From: Streptomyces sp. NRRL S-455
GTDB lineage: Bacteria > Actinomycetota > Actinomycetes > Streptomycetales > Streptomycetaceae
Direction of reading: 5' to 3'
Length of the DNA stretch: 64,000 nt
Assembly (NCBI RefSeq): GCF_000717875.1
Contig: NZ_JOCT01000024.1
Span: 119,838-183,837 of the forward strand
The notes below the pieces were generated by a model, which worked only from the letters and a program-made list of their open reading frames with translations, was not told the origin of the DNA and made no database searches. Of the stretch, positions 61,706-64,000 are shown piece by piece. Position 1 is the first letter of the stretch; every line of letters starts with the position of its first letter. Made by a program: the position numbers and the translations under genes.

Positions 61706-61739
61706 GGCTTGTCGTGCAGTTCCCCGCGCCCCTAGGGAG
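61706..61739. repeat. Dispersed GC-rich repeat fragment
   Basis: CGGCTTGTCGTGCAGTTCCCCGCGCCCC-type sequence (right part GCAGTTCCCCGCGCCCCT) as at 34300-34344. It ends 8 bases before the esterase start and contributes AGGGAG to its ribosome-binding site. Confidence 0.7.
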
Positions 61740-61747
61740 ATTCTCAT

Positions 61748-62545
61748 ATGCCCCTCAACCGAAGACAGGTAGCTGTGGCCGCTGTCGCTGCCGTGCCCCT
61801 CGCCTTCTCCGCCACCGGAACCGCACAAGCGACCGGTCGCCGAAGTCGCACCCTCTACATAGCCGGTGATTCCACCGCGGCCCAGAAGTACGCGAATGCC
61901 GCGCCCGAGACCGGGTGGGGCATGGCGCTCCCGTTCCTTCTCCGTAAGGGCCTGACGGTCTCGAACCACGCCGTGAACGGGCGTAGTTCCAAGAGTTTCG
62001 TCGATGAGGGACGCCTGGACGCGATTCTCGGGGTGATCAAGCCCGGCGATGTCCTGCTCATCCAGTTCGCCCACAACGACGAGAAGGCCGAGGACCCCAC
62101 GCGCTACACCGAGCCCTGGTCGACGTATCAGGCACATCTGCGGATGTACGTCGAGGGGGCCAGGGCCCGTGGGGCGCGGCCCGTGCTGGCCACGGCCGTG
62201 GAGCGGCGGAGGTTCGACGCGGGCGGCAAGGCCGTGCCGACGCACGGTGAGTATCCGGCGGCCATGCGGGCGCTCGCCGCCGAGGAGCGGGTCGCGCTGC
62301 TGGACGTCCAGGCGCTGTCGCTCGCCCTGTGGCAGGAGCTCGGGGTCGAGGAGACGAAGAGGTACTTCAACTGGACCGCGTCCGAGCAGGACAACACGCA
62401 CTTCAGTCCACCGGGCGCGATCGCCGTGGCCCGGCTCGTGGCGCGGGAGCTGCTCCGTGCCCGGGTGCTGGGGCCGGGCGATGTGCGCCGGCTGGAGGCG
62501 GAGATCCCTGAGTCGTGGATCACCTGGCCGGAGCCCGCCGCGTAA
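61748..62545 (+). CDS. Rhamnogalacturonan acetylesterase (GDSL/SGNH, CE12-like)
   Basis: 265 residues. Tat-like or Sec signal (NRRQVAVAAVAAVPLAFSATGTAQA). SGNH blocks: IAGDSTAAQKY (Ser42), NGRSSKSFVDEG (Gly/Asn block), LIQFAHNDEK (Asn) and the catalytic pair DNTHFSPPGA (Asp-His, about residues 214-217). This layout is that of RhgT/YesT and fungal RGAE: deacetylates rhamnogalacturonan I. ATG 61748 with AGGGAGATTCTC. Complements the PL1 lyases. Confidence 0.9.
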   Translation: MPLNRRQVAVAAVAAVPLAFSATGTAQATGRRSRTLYIAGDSTAAQKYANAAPETGWGMALPFLLRKGLTVSNHAVNGRSSKSFVDEGRLDAILGVIKPGDVLLIQFAHNDEKAEDPTRYTEPWSTYQAHLRMYVEGARARGARPVLATAVERRRFDAGGKAVPTHGEYPAAMRALAAEERVALLDVQALSLALWQELGVEETKRYFNWTASEQDNTHFSPPGAIAVARLVARELLRARVLGPGDVRRLEAEIPESWITWPEPAA

Positions 62546-62578
62546 CACCCCCTGACGAAGAAGGAAGAGAGCCGCACC

Positions 62579-63892
62579 ATGGACGTTCGCAAGTGTCATG
62601 ATCATGTCATTCAGAGGAGAGTCGCCGTCGTGATCGGGTGTGCCGCGCTGGTGCTGCCCCTGAGCGGTACGGCCGCGCAGGCCGAGCCACGGGACGTGGC
62701 CCGCCAGACTCTGGGGGCCGGTGACGGGTGGGGTGCGTACGGCACGGGAACCACGGGCGGCGCAGCCGCCGATGCGGAGCACGTCTACACCGTCACCACC
62801 TGGGAGCAGTTCAAGGCCGCCCTGAAGGACGGCGGGTCCGCGCCGAAGATCATCAAGGTGAAGGGGATGATCGACGCCGTCTCCCAGGGCTGCGAGGCGT
62901 TCGAGGCCGAGGGGTACGACTTCCAGAAGTACCTCGCCGCCTACGACCCGGCCGTCTGGGGGCACGACAAGCCCGTCAGCGGCGAGCAGGAGGAGCTGCG
63001 GGCCGCGTCCGCCGCCCGGCAGGACCAGGCCATCAAGGCGAACGTGCCCGCCAACACCACCATCATCGGCGTGGGGAAGGGCTCGGGGATCCTCGGCGGC
63101 AGCCTGCAGATCAAGGGCGTCGACAACGTCATCGTCCGGAACCTCACCATCGAGGCCCCGGTCGACTGCTTCCCGCAGTGGGACCCGGCCGACGACAACA
63201 AGACCGGTGCCTGGAACAGCGAGTACGACGGGGTGGTCGTCTACGGCTCCACGCATGTGTGGGTCGACCACAACACGCTCACCGACGGCCGCTACCCGGA
63301 CAGCTCCCTGCCGTCCTACTTCGGCAAGACCTACCAGCAGCACGACGGGCTGCTCGACGTCGTGCGCGGCTCCAACCACGTGACCGTGTCCTGGAACTCC
63401 TTCAAGGACCACGACAAGACCATGCTGATCGGCAACAGCGACAGCGCCACCGCCGACGACACCGGCAAACTCAAGGTCACGCTGCACCACAACCGCTTCG
63501 AGGGCATCGTCGAGCGGGCGCCGCGCGTGCGGTTCGGGCAGGTCGACTCCTACAACAACCACTTCGTGGTCACCAAGGGCCAGAAGTGGGGCTACGTCTA
63601 CGGCATCGGCAAGGAGTCCCGGCTCGTCGCCGAGCACAACGCGTTCACGCTGGCGCAGGGCATCAGCCCGGCGAAGATCCTCAAGAAGTGGAACGAGGCG
63701 CCGGTCACCGCGGGCGGCAACGTCGTCAACGGCAAGACGGTCGACCTGATCGCCGTGCACAACGCGGAGATCCCCGGCGAGACGCTCCAGTCGGGTGCCG
63801 GCTGGACGCCGGCCCTGCGAGCCGACATCGACCCGGCGAAGGCCGTCCCGGGCATCGTCGCCGCCCGAGCGGGCGCGGGTCGCGTGTGCTGA
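62579..63892 (+). CDS. Secreted pectate lyase (PL1)
   Basis: 437 residues. Signal peptide with LVLPLSGTAAQA. Parallel beta-helix: TIIGVGKGSGILGGSLQIKGVDNVIVRNLTIEAP, DGVVVYGSTHVWVDHNTLTDG (vWiDH motif), DGLLDVVRGSNHVTVSWNSFKDHDKTMLIG (Ca2+-binding Asp residues) and HHNRFEGIVERAPRVRFGQVDSYNNHF with the catalytic Arg of RxPxxRxG. Unlike the fusion protein this one has both conserved arginines. ATG 62579 after AAGGAAGAGAGCCGCACC, similar to the leader of the gene at 60300. Confidence 0.94.
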   Translation: MDVRKCHDHVIQRRVAVVIGCAALVLPLSGTAAQAEPRDVARQTLGAGDGWGAYGTGTTGGAAADAEHVYTVTTWEQFKAALKDGGSAPKIIKVKGMIDAVSQGCEAFEAEGYDFQKYLAAYDPAVWGHDKPVSGEQEELRAASAARQDQAIKANVPANTTIIGVGKGSGILGGSLQIKGVDNVIVRNLTIEAPVDCFPQWDPADDNKTGAWNSEYDGVVVYGSTHVWVDHNTLTDGRYPDSSLPSYFGKTYQQHDGLLDVVRGSNHVTVSWNSFKDHDKTMLIGNSDSATADDTGKLKVTLHHNRFEGIVERAPRVRFGQVDSYNNHFVVTKGQKWGYVYGIGKESRLVAEHNAFTLAQGISPAKILKKWNEAPVTAGGNVVNGKTVDLIAVHNAEIPGETLQSGAGWTPALRADIDPAKAVPGIVAARAGAGRVC

Positions 63893-63962
63893 TCTGACCC
63901 GCCCCGTGGGTGTCCGCGATGTCCCGCCTGCCTTGCGACACCCTCTCGAACCGGCCGGGGCG

Positions 63963-64000
63963 GGCCCCATCGCACCCCCGCCCCGGGGTGCGATGGGGCC
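63963..64000 (+). terminator. Hairpin terminator at the window end
   Basis: 16-bp perfect stem GGCCCCATCGCACCCC / GGGGTGCGATGGGGCC around a 6-base loop, 70 bases after the pectate lyase stop; the right arm ends at the last base of the window. Confidence 0.85.

Overview
The window is a high-GC actinobacterial chromosome segment and almost certainly comes from a Streptomyces. Codon third positions are strongly G/C, GTG starts are common, and leucine TTA is almost absent. The gene content also fits: a sufRBD-Rieske-CSU-sufT operon, opcA next to zwf, ctaA/ctaB, dapD, a TerD-family protein and several sugar ABC importers without their own ATPase. Dispersed GC-rich intergenic repeats of a kind common in Streptomyces occur throughout. 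I see no tRNA, rRNA, CRISPR array, transposase or prophage. The left edge cuts a substrate-binding-protein gene.

Layout. 1-3.1 kb: end of a sugar ABC importer operon; its first permease carries an extra extracellular domain. 3.1-5.1 kb: NmrA-like and NTF2-like genes divergent from a TetR gene, with three palindromic operators between them. 5.2-11.9 kb: pentose-phosphate operon tkt-tal-zwf-opcA-pgl. 12.2-17.7 kb: heme O synthase ctaB, a small conserved gene, an amidohydrolase-like gene, heme A synthase ctaA and a two-gene ABC exporter. 17.7-18.6 kb: AAC(3)-type acetyltransferase. 18.7-25.3 kb: iron-sulfur assembly operon behind an iron-box-like site and a SufR-type palindrome. 25.4-39.4 kb: mostly single genes, including an AbfB-domain membrane protein, an SMR pump with TetR, dapD, an envelope protein pair, a duplicated ABM-domain protein, an extracellular nuclease, a PhoX-type phosphatase with a PHO-box-like repeat, a LacI, a TetR and a two-domain TerD protein.

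39.5-44.6 kb: a polyol-type uptake operon (binding protein, two permeases, zinc dehydrogenase) with a DeoR regulator. 44.9-63.9 kb: a pectin utilisation locus. Secreted enzymes (a PL1-CE8 fusion, a second PL1, a GDSL rhamnogalacturonan acetylesterase) open the polymer. An ABC importer takes up fragments; its permeases and its probable binding protein are 6 kb apart. A GH43 enzyme, a Gfo/Idh/MocA oxidoreductase and a PmoA-like protein probably act on the imported sugars. Uronate dehydrogenase and a KdgD-type dehydratase send galacturonate towards 2-oxoglutarate semialdehyde. A GntR gene, a second DapA-family enzyme and an IlvD/Edd dehydratase of arabinonate type form a parallel sugar-acid route, plausibly for arabinose from side chains.

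Most striking: an unrecognised 387-residue protein coupled to kdgD; a dispersed repeat read in frame inside sufD and at the 3' end of the Gfo/Idh gene; the 3' end of an exporter ATPase gene copied in front of its permease gene; a single TTA codon in the GH43 gene; and several well-formed operators (triple TetR array, SufR and iron box, PHO box, paired SMR operator, shared AAGCGCTT sites).
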